The notes under the pieces are model-generated. The model was not told where the DNA came from and made no database searches. It worked only from the letters and a program-made list of their open reading frames with translations. A program made the translations under genes and the position numbers. A stretch of 64,000 nt of DNA from Chryseobacterium soli (GTDB taxonomy: Bacteria; Bacteroidota; Bacteroidia; Flavobacteriales; Weeksellaceae): positions 124,001 to 188,000 of the forward strand of contig NZ_JPRH01000005.1 in the NCBI RefSeq assembly GCF_000737705.1, read 5' to 3'. Within the stretch, counting starts at the first letter, position 1; every line of letters begins with the position of its first letter. This document shows positions 1 through 8,637 of the stretch, piece after piece.

Positions 1-664
1 TTAATTCTTTAATAATTTGAATTGAATTCGCTACAGTCTCTGTAATTTTTTCGTAATCATATTCCCCGTTTTCATTTTTCACAAACAGCTGCGATCCCAA
101 TCCTACACAAAAAGCCCCGGCAGCAATCCACTGAGAGAGATTATCTTTTGTGGGAAGTACGCCGCCTGTAGGCATAATATTGGACCATGGCATAGGACCT
201 TTTACCGCTTTGATGAATTCCGGTCCGCCTACCTGGGAAGCAGGAAATATTTTTACAATTTCAGCACCCAATTCTTCGGCGTAAGAAATTTCTGAAACGG
301 AACCACAGCCCGGCATCCATGAGATTTTTCTTCTGTTGCAGACTTTAGCCATATCTGCATTCAATAAAGGTGAAACGATAAAATTCGTTCCGTTTTGAAT
401 GTATAATGAAGCCGTTCCTGCATCTACTACGGATCCTACTCCCAACATCATTTCAGGAAGTTCCTTAGCCGCATATTTCGTCAGCTCGGTAAAAACTTCG
501 TGGGCATATTCTCCTCTGTTGGTAAATTCGAAAACACGGGCGCCGCCATCATAACAGGCTTTTACAATCTTTTTGCTCACTTGCGCATCAGCGTGATAAA
601 ACACGGGAACGATCCCTGTTTCTTTTGCTTTTAATGCAACTTCTATACGGGTAAATCTTGCCAT
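1..664 (-). CDS. kdgA: 2-keto-3-deoxy-6-phosphogluconate (KDPG) aldolase, C-terminus cut by window edge
   Basis: The product cleaves KDPG to pyruvate and glyceraldehyde 3-phosphate, the last step of uronate breakdown in the cytoplasm. I translated the frame by hand. It starts MARFTRIEVA and runs 221 codons to the left edge without a stop, so perhaps only a codon or a few are missing compared with the usual length of about 220. Glu46 (in VFEFTNRG) and Lys138 (in VKIFPAS) match the family's catalytic glutamate and Schiff-base lysine. The start codon lies 2 nt after the kdgK stop, so it is the last gene of the kduI-kduD-uxaC-kdgK-kdgA operon. The fold and motifs make the identification safe. Some family members also cleave 2-keto-4-hydroxyglutarate. 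Confidence 0.93.
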   Translation of the reverse strand, partial: MARFTRIEVALKAKETGIVPVFYHADAQVSKKIVKACYDGGARVFEFTNRGEYAHEVFTELTKYAAKELPEMMLGVGSVVDAGTASLYIQNGTNFIVSPLLNADMAKVCNRRKISWMPGCGSVSEISYAEELGAEIVKIFPASQVGGPEFIKAVKGPMPWSNIMPTGGVLPTKDNLSQWIAAGAFCVGLGSQLFVKNENGEYDYEKITETVANSIQIIKEL

Positions 665-666
665 AA

Positions 667-1674
667 TTATCTTTTTATTCTTCCTCCTGAATTTCCGTTC
701 ATTACTTCCATAATGTCTTCGGCACTGCAGTAATTGATGTCTCCTAAAATGGTGTGCTTGATCGCACACGCCGCATTGGCAAATTTCAATGCTTTTTCGT
801 CATCAAAATGCAGCAGTCCGTAAATAAGACCCGCTGCAAAAGCATCTCCGGTCCCGATTCTGTCGACCACGGGATTCACTTCAAGCAAGTCGGTTTCAAA
901 GAATGTATCATTAACCCAGGCTCTCCCCTGCGTCTGCTGGGAACTTGCATTAACGCCAATTCTTATTTTGTCGAAAACTTTATGAATCGAAGGAATTTGT
1001 TGTTGTAATATTGTACAGGCTTCTATAAAGCCTTCCTGATCTGATGAAAACTGAGTTCCTAAAATTTCATTGATCTCATTAACACCGCCAATGAAAATAG
1101 TAGAATAGGAAACCAGCTCTTTTAATATTTCGTTTCCGCTTTTTCCGTATTTCCAAAGATTGGAACGGTACGCAGGATCCGTCGTGATATGAATTCCCAT
1201 CTTTCGGGCAGTCTGCAAACCTTCTTTTAAGGTTTCATAGGCACTTTCTGAAATTCCCGGGCTTATTCCGGTCCAGTGAAAATATTCACAGCCTTCCAGC
1301 GCTTTTTCCCAGTCCACCTGCTCAGTTTTTATATTGGCAAAAGAACCGTTCAGTCTATTATAGGCAATTCTGCTCGCACGGACGGATGAACCCACTTCAA
1401 GAAAGTATAATCCCAGAGGATGTTCTGTTTTATTGATGAAAGATGTATCAATTCCTACACTTTTCATGAAAGAAACGGCGGATTCACCTACAAAATCATC
1501 TGAAACATTGCTTATGTGCCTTACCTCACAGTTCATCACTGCGAGCGAAGAGGCCACATTAAGTTCTGTACCTCCGAAAAAGAATTCCATTTCGTGGCTT
1601 TGTCTCATTGTTTTATTTCCGGGAGGCGAAAGCCTCATAATGACTTCTCCGAAAGTGACTATTCTACTGCCCAT
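667..1674 (-). CDS. kdgK: 2-keto-3-deoxygluconate (KDG) kinase, PfkB family
   Basis: The enzyme phosphorylates KDG at O6 using ATP to give KDPG, feeding the aldolase encoded next. The 335-residue protein is a PfkB/ribokinase-type sugar kinase. An N-terminal GGTELNVA segment lies in the substrate region, and the signature GTGDAFAAG lies near residues 274-282, with the catalytic base Asp277. PfkB kinases vary in substrate. The KDG assignment rests on position between uxaC (10 nt upstream) and kdgA (2 nt downstream) and on overall similarity to KdgK proteins. Confidence 0.9.
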   Translation of the reverse strand: MGSRIVTFGEVIMRLSPPGNKTMRQSHEMEFFFGGTELNVASSLAVMNCEVRHISNVSDDFVGESAVSFMKSVGIDTSFINKTEHPLGLYFLEVGSSVRASRIAYNRLNGSFANIKTEQVDWEKALEGCEYFHWTGISPGISESAYETLKEGLQTARKMGIHITTDPAYRSNLWKYGKSGNEILKELVSYSTIFIGGVNEINEILGTQFSSDQEGFIEACTILQQQIPSIHKVFDKIRIGVNASSQQTQGRAWVNDTFFETDLLEVNPVVDRIGTGDAFAAGLIYGLLHFDDEKALKFANAACAIKHTILGDINYCSAEDIMEVMNGNSGGRIKR

Positions 1675-1684
1675 ATGTTATTAA

Positions 1685-3082
1685 TTAAAAGTCAAAATAA
1701 TTTTTTGCATTATGATAGCAGATATCAGAGACTGTTCTTCCTATCAGTTCAATATCATCAGGCAGTTCGCCTTTCTTCATTTCTTCTCCGAAAAGATTAC
1801 ACAGCACTCTTCTGAAATACTCATGTCTTGGAAAAGAAAGAAAACTTCTGGAATCGGTAAGCATTCCTACGAAACAGCTGATCAGTCCCATATTGGAAAG
1901 TGCATTCATCTGTTTGATCATTCCGTCTTTCTGATCCAGGAACCACCATCCGGAACCAAACTGTACTTTTCCTTTCACACTTCCGTCATTGAAATTCCCG
2001 ATCATGGTCGCGAATATTTCATTGTCTGCCGGATTTAGATTATATAAAATGGTTTTTGTTAATTTATCTTTTCCATCCAGGCTATTTAAAAATCTGGAAA
2101 GCGTTTCAGCCTGTACAAAATCACCGATAGAATCCCATCCTGTATCGGGTCCTAAAATCTGGTGCATACGCTCATTATTATTTCTCAGTGCTCCCAAATG
2201 GAACTGCTGAACCCATCCAAACTTGTGGTAGATTTCTCCTAAGAATAACAAAATGGCGGTTTTAAATTGGTTAACCTGCTTTTCAGCAATTACTTTACCC
2301 GCTAATTTATCATTAAAGATAGCACTTACTTCAGCATTTGAAGCTTCTTCAAAAGAAATATTATTCAATCCGTGGTCACAAAGTCTGCAACCGTTTTCGT
2401 GGAAATATTCAATTCTTTTGATTAACGCATCACACAATGTTTGGTAAGAGTTAATTTCAATTCCTGCCGATTCTCCTAATTTGGAAATATAGTCAGCGAA
2501 ATTGTGATTCTCAATCAGGATTGCTTTATCCGGACGGAACGCCGTACTCACTTTAATATTGAAATCACTTTTTGCGATTTCCTGATGGTAATTTAAAATA
2601 TCGGTAGGATCTTCTGTAGTACATAAAGATTCTACATTCATCATTTTCAGCAATCCTCTTGTTGATTTTTCCGGAGTCTGCAGCTGAGCCGTGATGTTCT
2701 CGTAAATTTCCCCTGCATTATTTTCGTTAAGCAGTTCATCGATCCCAAAATACCTTTTCAGTTCCAGATGGGTCCAGTGGTATAAAGGATTCCTCAAGGT
2801 ATAAGGAACAGTTTTTGCCCAGGCCTCGAATTTTTCTTTATCTGAAGCATCTCCTGTTATGAATTTTTCATTCACTCCCAGCGTACGCATAGCCCGCCAT
2901 TTGTAATGATCGCCTGCAATCCATACTTTAGAGATGTTCCCAAATACCGTATCTTCAGCAATATCTTTAGGGATCAGGTGATTATGATAATCAATGATCG
3001 GTTGTTTTTCCGCGAAGTTAAAATAGAGTTCTTCAGCGTATTTATTTTGTAGTAAAAATTGATCTGTTATAAAGGATTTCAT
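1685..3082 (-). CDS. uxaC: glucuronate/galacturonate isomerase
   Basis: UxaC isomerizes D-galacturonate to tagaturonate (and glucuronate to fructuronate) in the cytoplasm. The 465-residue length is normal for the family. An early His-x-His pair in DYHNHL (His33, His35) matches the metal site of this amidohydrolase-like fold. It would handle saturated galacturonate released by the GH28 enzyme. The following steps to KDG (UxaB reductase and UxaA dehydratase) are not encoded in the window and must lie elsewhere if the route is complete. It is the third gene of the five-gene operon, 18 nt after kduD. Confidence 0.95.
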   Translation of the reverse strand: MKSFITDQFLLQNKYAEELYFNFAEKQPIIDYHNHLIPKDIAEDTVFGNISKVWIAGDHYKWRAMRTLGVNEKFITGDASDKEKFEAWAKTVPYTLRNPLYHWTHLELKRYFGIDELLNENNAGEIYENITAQLQTPEKSTRGLLKMMNVESLCTTEDPTDILNYHQEIAKSDFNIKVSTAFRPDKAILIENHNFADYISKLGESAGIEINSYQTLCDALIKRIEYFHENGCRLCDHGLNNISFEEASNAEVSAIFNDKLAGKVIAEKQVNQFKTAILLFLGEIYHKFGWVQQFHLGALRNNNERMHQILGPDTGWDSIGDFVQAETLSRFLNSLDGKDKLTKTILYNLNPADNEIFATMIGNFNDGSVKGKVQFGSGWWFLDQKDGMIKQMNALSNMGLISCFVGMLTDSRSFLSFPRHEYFRRVLCNLFGEEMKKGELPDDIELIGRTVSDICYHNAKNYFDF

Positions 3083-3100
3083 TCTAGTTTAATTCTTTTG

Positions 3101-3883
3101 TTACTCATTAGCAGGTTTCCCTATCGTTGCCAGAATACCGCCGTCCACATATATAATCTGTCCGTTAATAAATCTGCTTGCATCGGAGGCTAAGAAAATA
3201 GCGGTTCCTGCAAGATCTTCGGGGTTTCCCCATCTTCCTTCCGGGGTTCTGCTGATGATAAAATCGTTGAATGGATGTCCATCCACCCTGATTGGTTCTG
3301 TTTGGGAGGTCGCAAAATATCCGGGACCGATTCCGTTCACCTGAATATTATGTTTAGCCCATTCTGTTGCCAGATTTTTCGTAAGCATTTTAAGTCCGCC
3401 TTTTGCAGAAGCATACGCGACTACATTATCACGGCCAAGCTCACTCATCATGGAACAGATATTAATAATCTTCCCGGATCTTCTTTTGATCATATGTTTG
3501 CCGACTAATTTCGACATGATAAAAGGACCGGTAAGATCTACATCGATTACTTTTCTAAAGTCTTCTATTTCCATCTCGATCGCCGGAACCCGTTTGATGA
3601 TTCCCGCATTGTTGACCAGAATGTCTATTTTTCCATGAGTGGCTTCCATCAGGGCTACTTTCTGGGCTGCTTCAAGTTCGTCCGTTACATCAAAAAGATA
3701 GCCTGTGGCTTTGTATCCTTTTTCATGATAATAGTCTAATGCCTGATCCAGCTTAGATGGGGTGGTACTTGTAATTGCCAGTTCAGCACCTGCGGCGGCA
3801 AGGCCTTCAGCCATAGCCATTCCTAATCCGTGAGTTCCGCCGGTTACAACGGCTACTTTACCGGATAAATCAAATAAATTCAT
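3101..3883 (-). CDS. kduD: 2-deoxy-D-gluconate 3-dehydrogenase / DKII reductase (SDR family)
   Basis: KduD reduces 2,5-diketo-3-deoxygluconate (DKII) to KDG with NAD(P)H. The 260-residue protein is a classical short-chain dehydrogenase. It has a TGGTHGLG cofactor loop at residues 14-21, NNAG at 91-94, Ser144 in the strand before the active site, and the catalytic pair Tyr157 and Lys161 in YASAK. SDR motifs alone would not give the substrate. Its place 8 nt after kduI, the enzyme making its substrate, does. Confidence 0.93.
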   Translation of the reverse strand: MNLFDLSGKVAVVTGGTHGLGMAMAEGLAAAGAELAITSTTPSKLDQALDYYHEKGYKATGYLFDVTDELEAAQKVALMEATHGKIDILVNNAGIIKRVPAIEMEIEDFRKVIDVDLTGPFIMSKLVGKHMIKRRSGKIINICSMMSELGRDNVVAYASAKGGLKMLTKNLATEWAKHNIQVNGIGPGYFATSQTEPIRVDGHPFNDFIISRTPEGRWGNPEDLAGTAIFLASDASRFINGQIIYVDGGILATIGKPANE

Positions 3884-3891
3884 GAGAAAAA

Positions 3892-4728
3892 TTACTTTAG
3901 TTCGTTAGTTTTGATACCATCCATATCACCGTAGTCCATATTTTCTCCGGCCATTCCCCAGATAAAAGTATAATTGGAGGTTCCTACTCCTGAGTGAATT
4001 GACCATTCCGGAGAGAGAACGGCTTCTCTGTTTTTCAGGAAAATATGACGGGTTTCCTGTGGCTGCCCTAAAAAGTGACTGATCGTCTGTCCTTCTTCAA
4101 GATCAAAATAGAAATAGGCTTCCATTCTTCTCGTGTGGGTGTGCGCCGGCATGGTGTTCCAGACGCTTCCCGGATGCAGTTCGGTCATTCCCATCTGCAG
4201 CTGGCAGGTTTCCAGCACGCTGTTCACTATCAGTTTGTTGATGGTACGCCTGTTGGCATATTTCTCCTCGCCCAGTTCTACAATTTCGGCTTCACTTTTT
4301 GTGATTTTCTTTGTAGGGTACGTGTGGTGTGCGGGAGCAGAATTGATATAAAAATAAGGCTGTTCTTCCCCTGTTTTTTCAAATATCACTTCCTGTACTC
4401 CTTTTCCTATATACAAAGCTTCTTTATTTCCGAGCTCATATACTTCGCCATCTACCGTAATTTTTCCTGCACCGCCGACATTGATAATTCCCAATTCCCT
4501 GCGTTCCAGAAAATAAGCTGCCTTCAGATCATCTGTAGGTTCCAGTTTCAAAGCTTTTGATGAGGGCATAATGCCGCCTACAATAAGCCTGTCATACATA
4601 GAATATACGAGCTTGATCTTATCTTCATTAAATAGATCATCGATTAGAAACTCCCTCCTAAGATCTTCAGTGGTATATTTTTTGGCATCTTCGGGATGAT
4701 GGGCGTATCGAAATTCTGATGGTGTCAT
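3892..4728 (-). CDS. kduI: 5-keto-4-deoxyuronate isomerase
   Basis: KduI converts 5-keto-4-deoxyuronate (DKI), which arises from unsaturated galacturonate made by pectate lyases and GH105, into DKII. At 278 residues it has the same length as the E. coli enzyme. The cupin metal ligands fall at His196, His198, Glu203 (in HTHTRRME) and His245, the positions known for E. coli KduI. It is the first gene of the minus-strand operon. A palindromic operator-like site lies 53-68 nt upstream of its start, which suggests control by the regulator that also acts on the susC side. Confidence 0.96.
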   Translation of the reverse strand: MTPSEFRYAHHPEDAKKYTTEDLRREFLIDDLFNEDKIKLVYSMYDRLIVGGIMPSSKALKLEPTDDLKAAYFLERRELGIINVGGAGKITVDGEVYELGNKEALYIGKGVQEVIFEKTGEEQPYFYINSAPAHHTYPTKKITKSEAEIVELGEEKYANRRTINKLIVNSVLETCQLQMGMTELHPGSVWNTMPAHTHTRRMEAYFYFDLEEGQTISHFLGQPQETRHIFLKNREAVLSPEWSIHSGVGTSNYTFIWGMAGENMDYGDMDGIKTNELK

Positions 4729-4780
4729 ACTCTGGGTTTTATACTTTTACTTTTGATGGTTTCTCAAAACCGTTAAACAT

Positions 4781-4796
4781 TGCGTAATCGATTGCA
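4781..4796. promoter_or_regulatory. operator-like palindrome upstream of kduI
   Basis: The site reads TGCGTAATCGATTGCA and is centred on CG with an AATCGATT core. It lies 53-68 nt before the kduI start. The same core recurs before susC and at the DUF4861-PL10 operon. A second CG-centred palindromic stretch, AACCGTT, lies 18 bp away (centre 4771-4772). CG-centred palindromes of this form are typical of LacI-family operators; that family assignment is an inference. Confidence 0.65.
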
Positions 4797-5467
4797 TTAA
4801 ATTACACTAAAAAATGTTAGAAATACTTGTGGATAAATATATAATTATTATTTAATTGGTTAACAAAAAATTAATTTTAATTTTTAAAATACTGATTTAC
4901 AATTAAATAAATTTAAAATTTAATTCATAAACAGAAACTTTTGTGATCCATTCCCTTCATTTTCGTTCCCTTAAAATGATACTGAGCGGTGTCTTTTAAA
5001 ATAAAATCATGCCAAAATAAAAGTTAAGCATGAGATAAGATATCGATAATAATAACTTAATTTATACATATATATGATACCTATTAAGATTAATCGTTAT
5101 CATTTAAAAAATACGAATCAAAATTGAGAAAGAAAAAGATGATAAAAATCAGGAAATCTCTCAAAATTTAATTCTCAGTGATCAATTTGGGGATTTTTTA
5201 ACACTTGAAATTAGTGATTTTTTAATAAAATTTTAAGTTTTAAAATACTAAACATTAAAAAAATTAGCATTTCTTATTTCTCAATCAACAATAAAAAAAT
5301 CAGTTATAAATAATTGATTTATAATTATTTAATTAAAACACTCTACCCTATATTTTGCTTATTTTAATAATTTAAACAGTCAAATTAATGAAAAAATAAT
5401 ATTTTTTTCTTTGCATATTGGAAAATAATATTAGTTTAGGAGCCAAGATATTTTATCGTGAAAAATT

Positions 5468-5482
5468 ACGCAATCGATTGCA
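5468..5482. promoter_or_regulatory. operator-like palindrome upstream of susC
   Basis: The sequence ACGCAATCGATTGCA contains a perfect 12-bp palindrome GCAATCGATTGC (5470-5481) centred on CG, about 135 nt before the susC start. It is nearly identical to the kduI-side site and to the site at 26772. This supports coordinated control of uptake and catabolic genes by one regulator, probably LacI-type. Confidence 0.7.
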
Positions 5483-5615
5483 CAATAAAAAGCGTAGCTC
5501 TTTCCAAAATATTGACCACTAATAAAGAATAGAATACTTACCAAAAATCCACAAAAAACAAAAAGAGATTGAAAAGAAGATTTCAACCCATAACTAAAAC
5601 TATAAGGATATCATA

Positions 5616-8600
5616 ATGGATAAAAGAGTACAATCAATAAAGTGGTTATATGTAACGGTCTTTCTACTTCCTGTCCTTGGTATGGCTCAAGAAAAGAATA
5701 AAGAAAAAGAATCCAAGATCGACGAAGTGGTTTTGGTAGGTTATTCAAAAGTTTCTAAAGCTGATCTCACCAATGCAGTAGGTTCTGTAAAGGCTGAAGC
5801 AATGAAAGACATGCCTGTAAACAATGCAGCAGAAGCAATCCAGGGAAGAGTGGCCGGTGTACAGGTCATGGCCAGTGAAGGGGCGCCCGGAGCTGAAGTA
5901 GATATCAAGATAAGAGGTGGTACTTCCATCACGCAGAGCAACTCCCCTCTTTATATTGTAGACGGAATCCAGATGGATAACGCTCTTTCTATCCTTTCTC
6001 CCAAAGAAATCGAATCTATTGAAGTCTTGAAAGATGCTTCCTCTACTTCCATCTATGGAGCAAGAGGTGCCAATGGAGTGGTTTTGATCACTACGAAAGG
6101 AGGCCGCAAAAAAGCTGCTACTTCGATTAACTACAGCGGATATACCGGGGTAAGAAAAATTACCAACACCATTCCTGTTCTGGATCCTTATGAGTTTGTC
6201 ATGTATCAGTATGAACTGTACAATAAAAATGGTATTTTAGAGGATCAGACTGCTTTTCAGACGCGATACGGAAGTTTCAGCGAACTGGCAGATAAATACG
6301 GAAATATTAAGAAAAGAGACTGGCAGAAAGAACTTTTCGGTCAGGAGGCTTTTAACTTTACCCATAATGTCAACATCATGGGAGGATCTGAAAAATCTGC
6401 ATTCTCTTTGTCCCTAAACCACGTTGAAGAAGACGGGATCATGCTGAATTCCGGTTTCAGAAGAAGTATGGCCAACTTCAAATATGATTATGACGTCAGC
6501 AAAAAATTAAAAGTAGGATTCAACGCAAGATACAGCCGACAGCTGATTGACGGTGCAGGAACTTCTGCAAGCGGTTCGCAAGGGACCAACAGATTGAGAA
6601 ATGCGGTACGGTATCAGCCTTTTGAAGGGGGAAGTAACGTTCCTGTAGATGATTTCGATCCAAACTACGCTACTCTTACCAACCTTGTCAATCCATTAAT
6701 CTTAAATGATAATGAGATCAGACAAAACAGAACCAACGATTTATTATTAAATGCATACCTGAATTATAACATCACGAAAGATTTAACTTTCCGGAGTGTT
6801 GTAGGATATGTACAGAAAGATAATGCAGTCAACCAATTCTGGGGAACGGTAACCAGCGATGCCAGAGCAAACAACAATCAGCCGATTGTGCAATTGACAA
6901 GACAACAGACGAGAAGAATTACGAACAGTAATACTTTAAATTATAATAAAAAATTCGGGAATCATAAGCTGGACTTAATGATCGGCCAGGAAACGGTACA
7001 AACAGATGGAGAATCTTCCAACACCTATGTAAAATGGCTTCCTTCTTCTATCCTTCCCAACGAAGCATTTGCAAGCATACAGTCTGCAGTACCTCCTACA
7101 GGAATGATTCAGGATGCCCCCAGAACTTTGGTATTACCACCGGACAGACTGGTTTCTTTCTTTGGAAGAGCCAATTATGTTTTTGCGAATAAATATGTAA
7201 TAACCGCTTCTATACGACAAGACGGGTCTAATGTATTCGGTAAGGAAAACAGATATGGAACCTTCCCGGCGTTTTCATTAGCATGGAAAATGAAACAGGA
7301 AAATTTCCTTAAAGACAAGGAATGGCTGGATGAGCTTAAACTTCGTTTCGGATATGGTTTAGCCGGAAACAACAGAATCACGGCTTATTTGCATGACACG
7401 TTCTTTACGACTTCTACCGATTACGGATATACTTTCGGAAGCGGGGTAACACCTGGTGCCACTACCGGAAATATTGCTGAAAACCCGCGGGTAAAATGGG
7501 AAGCTACGGTTTCTAAAAACGCAGGGATTGATTTCGGATTTTTCAATGGAAGATTATACGGTAGTGTAGATGCGTATATCACCGATACAAAAGATCTTTT
7601 GGTATTGGCTAAAATTCCTCAGACTTCCGGATACGAAACTCAGTTTCAGAATACAGGAAAAACTCAAAATAAAGGGATTGAAGTAACATTGGGAGGAATC
7701 ATCTTTAACAGAGAAAACTTCTCATGGAAAGCAGATTTCAATATTTCTGCCAACAGAAATAAAATTATGAGTCTGGGCGGAAATCTGGCCGCCAATTCAA
7801 ATTCTTACCTGGTTGCTTCAGGATGGGTGAATAATCTTTATGACTTTATTGCTAAAGTAGGAAGCCCGGTAGGAACATATTACGGATATGTAACGGAAGG
7901 AAGGTATGAGATCGGAGATTTCGATTTTAACCCTGCAACACAGGCGTATACCCTGAAATCCGGAGTTCCTAGCAGCAGCGCTATAGCCTTGGGATCAAAA
8001 GCAGTACAGCCGGGAGACCTGAAACTGAAAGACCTCAACGGTGACGGACAAATCACCGCAGCGGATCAGACGGAACTGGGAAGTGCACAACCGAAATTCT
8101 ATGGTGGATTCAGCCAGACGTTCCGATTGAAGAACTGGGATATGAGTTTATTCTTCAATTTCTCGGTAGGCAGCAAAGTGTATAATGCGAACAAATCTGA
8201 GTTTACCACTCAGTATTTATACAGAGATAATAACATGTCTGCGGATGTTGCCAACCGTTGGAAATGGTTTGATAATAATGGGGTAAAAGTGACTGATCCT
8301 ACTGCATTAGCTGCATTAAATGCCAACACGACCATGTGGACTCCCCCATCAGGAAATTATATCCTTCATTCTTATGCGATTGAAGACGGATCTTTCCTTA
8401 GGCTTAACAACGTAACTATAGGATATACGCTTCCTAAAGGTGCACTGGAAAGTGCATTCATTAAGAATTTAAGAATATACGCTACGGTAAACAATGTATT
8501 TACCATCACAGGATATTCCGGTTATGATCCGGAAGCAAGTACCCGAAGAAATCCTTTAACTCCGGGAGTAGACTATGCTGCTTATCCAAGAAGCAGATTT

Positions 8601-8630
8601 ATTTTGACAGGTATTGATATAACCTTTTAA
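5616..8630 (+). CDS. SusC-like TonB-dependent outer-membrane transporter
   Basis: This protein is predicted to import pectin oligosaccharides across the outer membrane together with the SusD-like lipoprotein encoded 7 nt downstream. The 1004-residue protein has a signal peptide ending near residue 24, then a TonB-box/plug start (KIDEVVLVGYSKV, about residues 35-47). The plug domain carries PLYIVDG (111-117) and the SusC signature around ESIEVLKDASSTSIYGARG (133-151). A long beta-barrel ends in the aromatic-rich ITF terminus. It lacks the N-terminal carboxypeptidase-like domain found in many SusC proteins, which is a common variation. Substrate is inferred from the surrounding pectinases. Confidence 0.93.
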   Translation: MDKRVQSIKWLYVTVFLLPVLGMAQEKNKEKESKIDEVVLVGYSKVSKADLTNAVGSVKAEAMKDMPVNNAAEAIQGRVAGVQVMASEGAPGAEVDIKIRGGTSITQSNSPLYIVDGIQMDNALSILSPKEIESIEVLKDASSTSIYGARGANGVVLITTKGGRKKAATSINYSGYTGVRKITNTIPVLDPYEFVMYQYELYNKNGILEDQTAFQTRYGSFSELADKYGNIKKRDWQKELFGQEAFNFTHNVNIMGGSEKSAFSLSLNHVEEDGIMLNSGFRRSMANFKYDYDVSKKLKVGFNARYSRQLIDGAGTSASGSQGTNRLRNAVRYQPFEGGSNVPVDDFDPNYATLTNLVNPLILNDNEIRQNRTNDLLLNAYLNYNITKDLTFRSVVGYVQKDNAVNQFWGTVTSDARANNNQPIVQLTRQQTRRITNSNTLNYNKKFGNHKLDLMIGQETVQTDGESSNTYVKWLPSSILPNEAFASIQSAVPPTGMIQDAPRTLVLPPDRLVSFFGRANYVFANKYVITASIRQDGSNVFGKENRYGTFPAFSLAWKMKQENFLKDKEWLDELKLRFGYGLAGNNRITAYLHDTFFTTSTDYGYTFGSGVTPGATTGNIAENPRVKWEATVSKNAGIDFGFFNGRLYGSVDAYITDTKDLLVLAKIPQTSGYETQFQNTGKTQNKGIEVTLGGIIFNRENFSWKADFNISANRNKIMSLGGNLAANSNSYLVASGWVNNLYDFIAKVGSPVGTYYGYVTEGRYEIGDFDFNPATQAYTLKSGVPSSSAIALGSKAVQPGDLKLKDLNGDGQITAADQTELGSAQPKFYGGFSQTFRLKNWDMSLFFNFSVGSKVYNANKSEFTTQYLYRDNNMSADVANRWKWFDNNGVKVTDPTALAALNANTTMWTPPSGNYILHSYAIEDGSFLRLNNVTIGYTLPKGALESAFIKNLRIYATVNNVFTITGYSGYDPEASTRRNPLTPGVDYAAYPRSRFILTGIDITF

Positions 8631-8637
8631 TGAAACA

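Larger units (their letters stand above)
4729..5615. other. 887-bp divergent intergenic control region of the pectin locus
   Basis: This very AT-rich stretch separates kduI (leftward) from susC (rightward). I find no convincing coding frame in it. It holds two near-identical operator-like palindromes, one close to each gene (listed separately). I could not place a canonical TAnnTTTG element for either direction. The nearest is TTTCTTTG ending about 200 bp before susC, with one base off. The size is larger than two promoters need, so additional regulator sites may be present. Confidence 0.6.

Noticed and set aside
4075-4560. 161-codon plus-strand frame inside kduI
   Set aside because: The opposite strand encodes KduI with all four metal ligands at the expected positions; this frame is a by-product.
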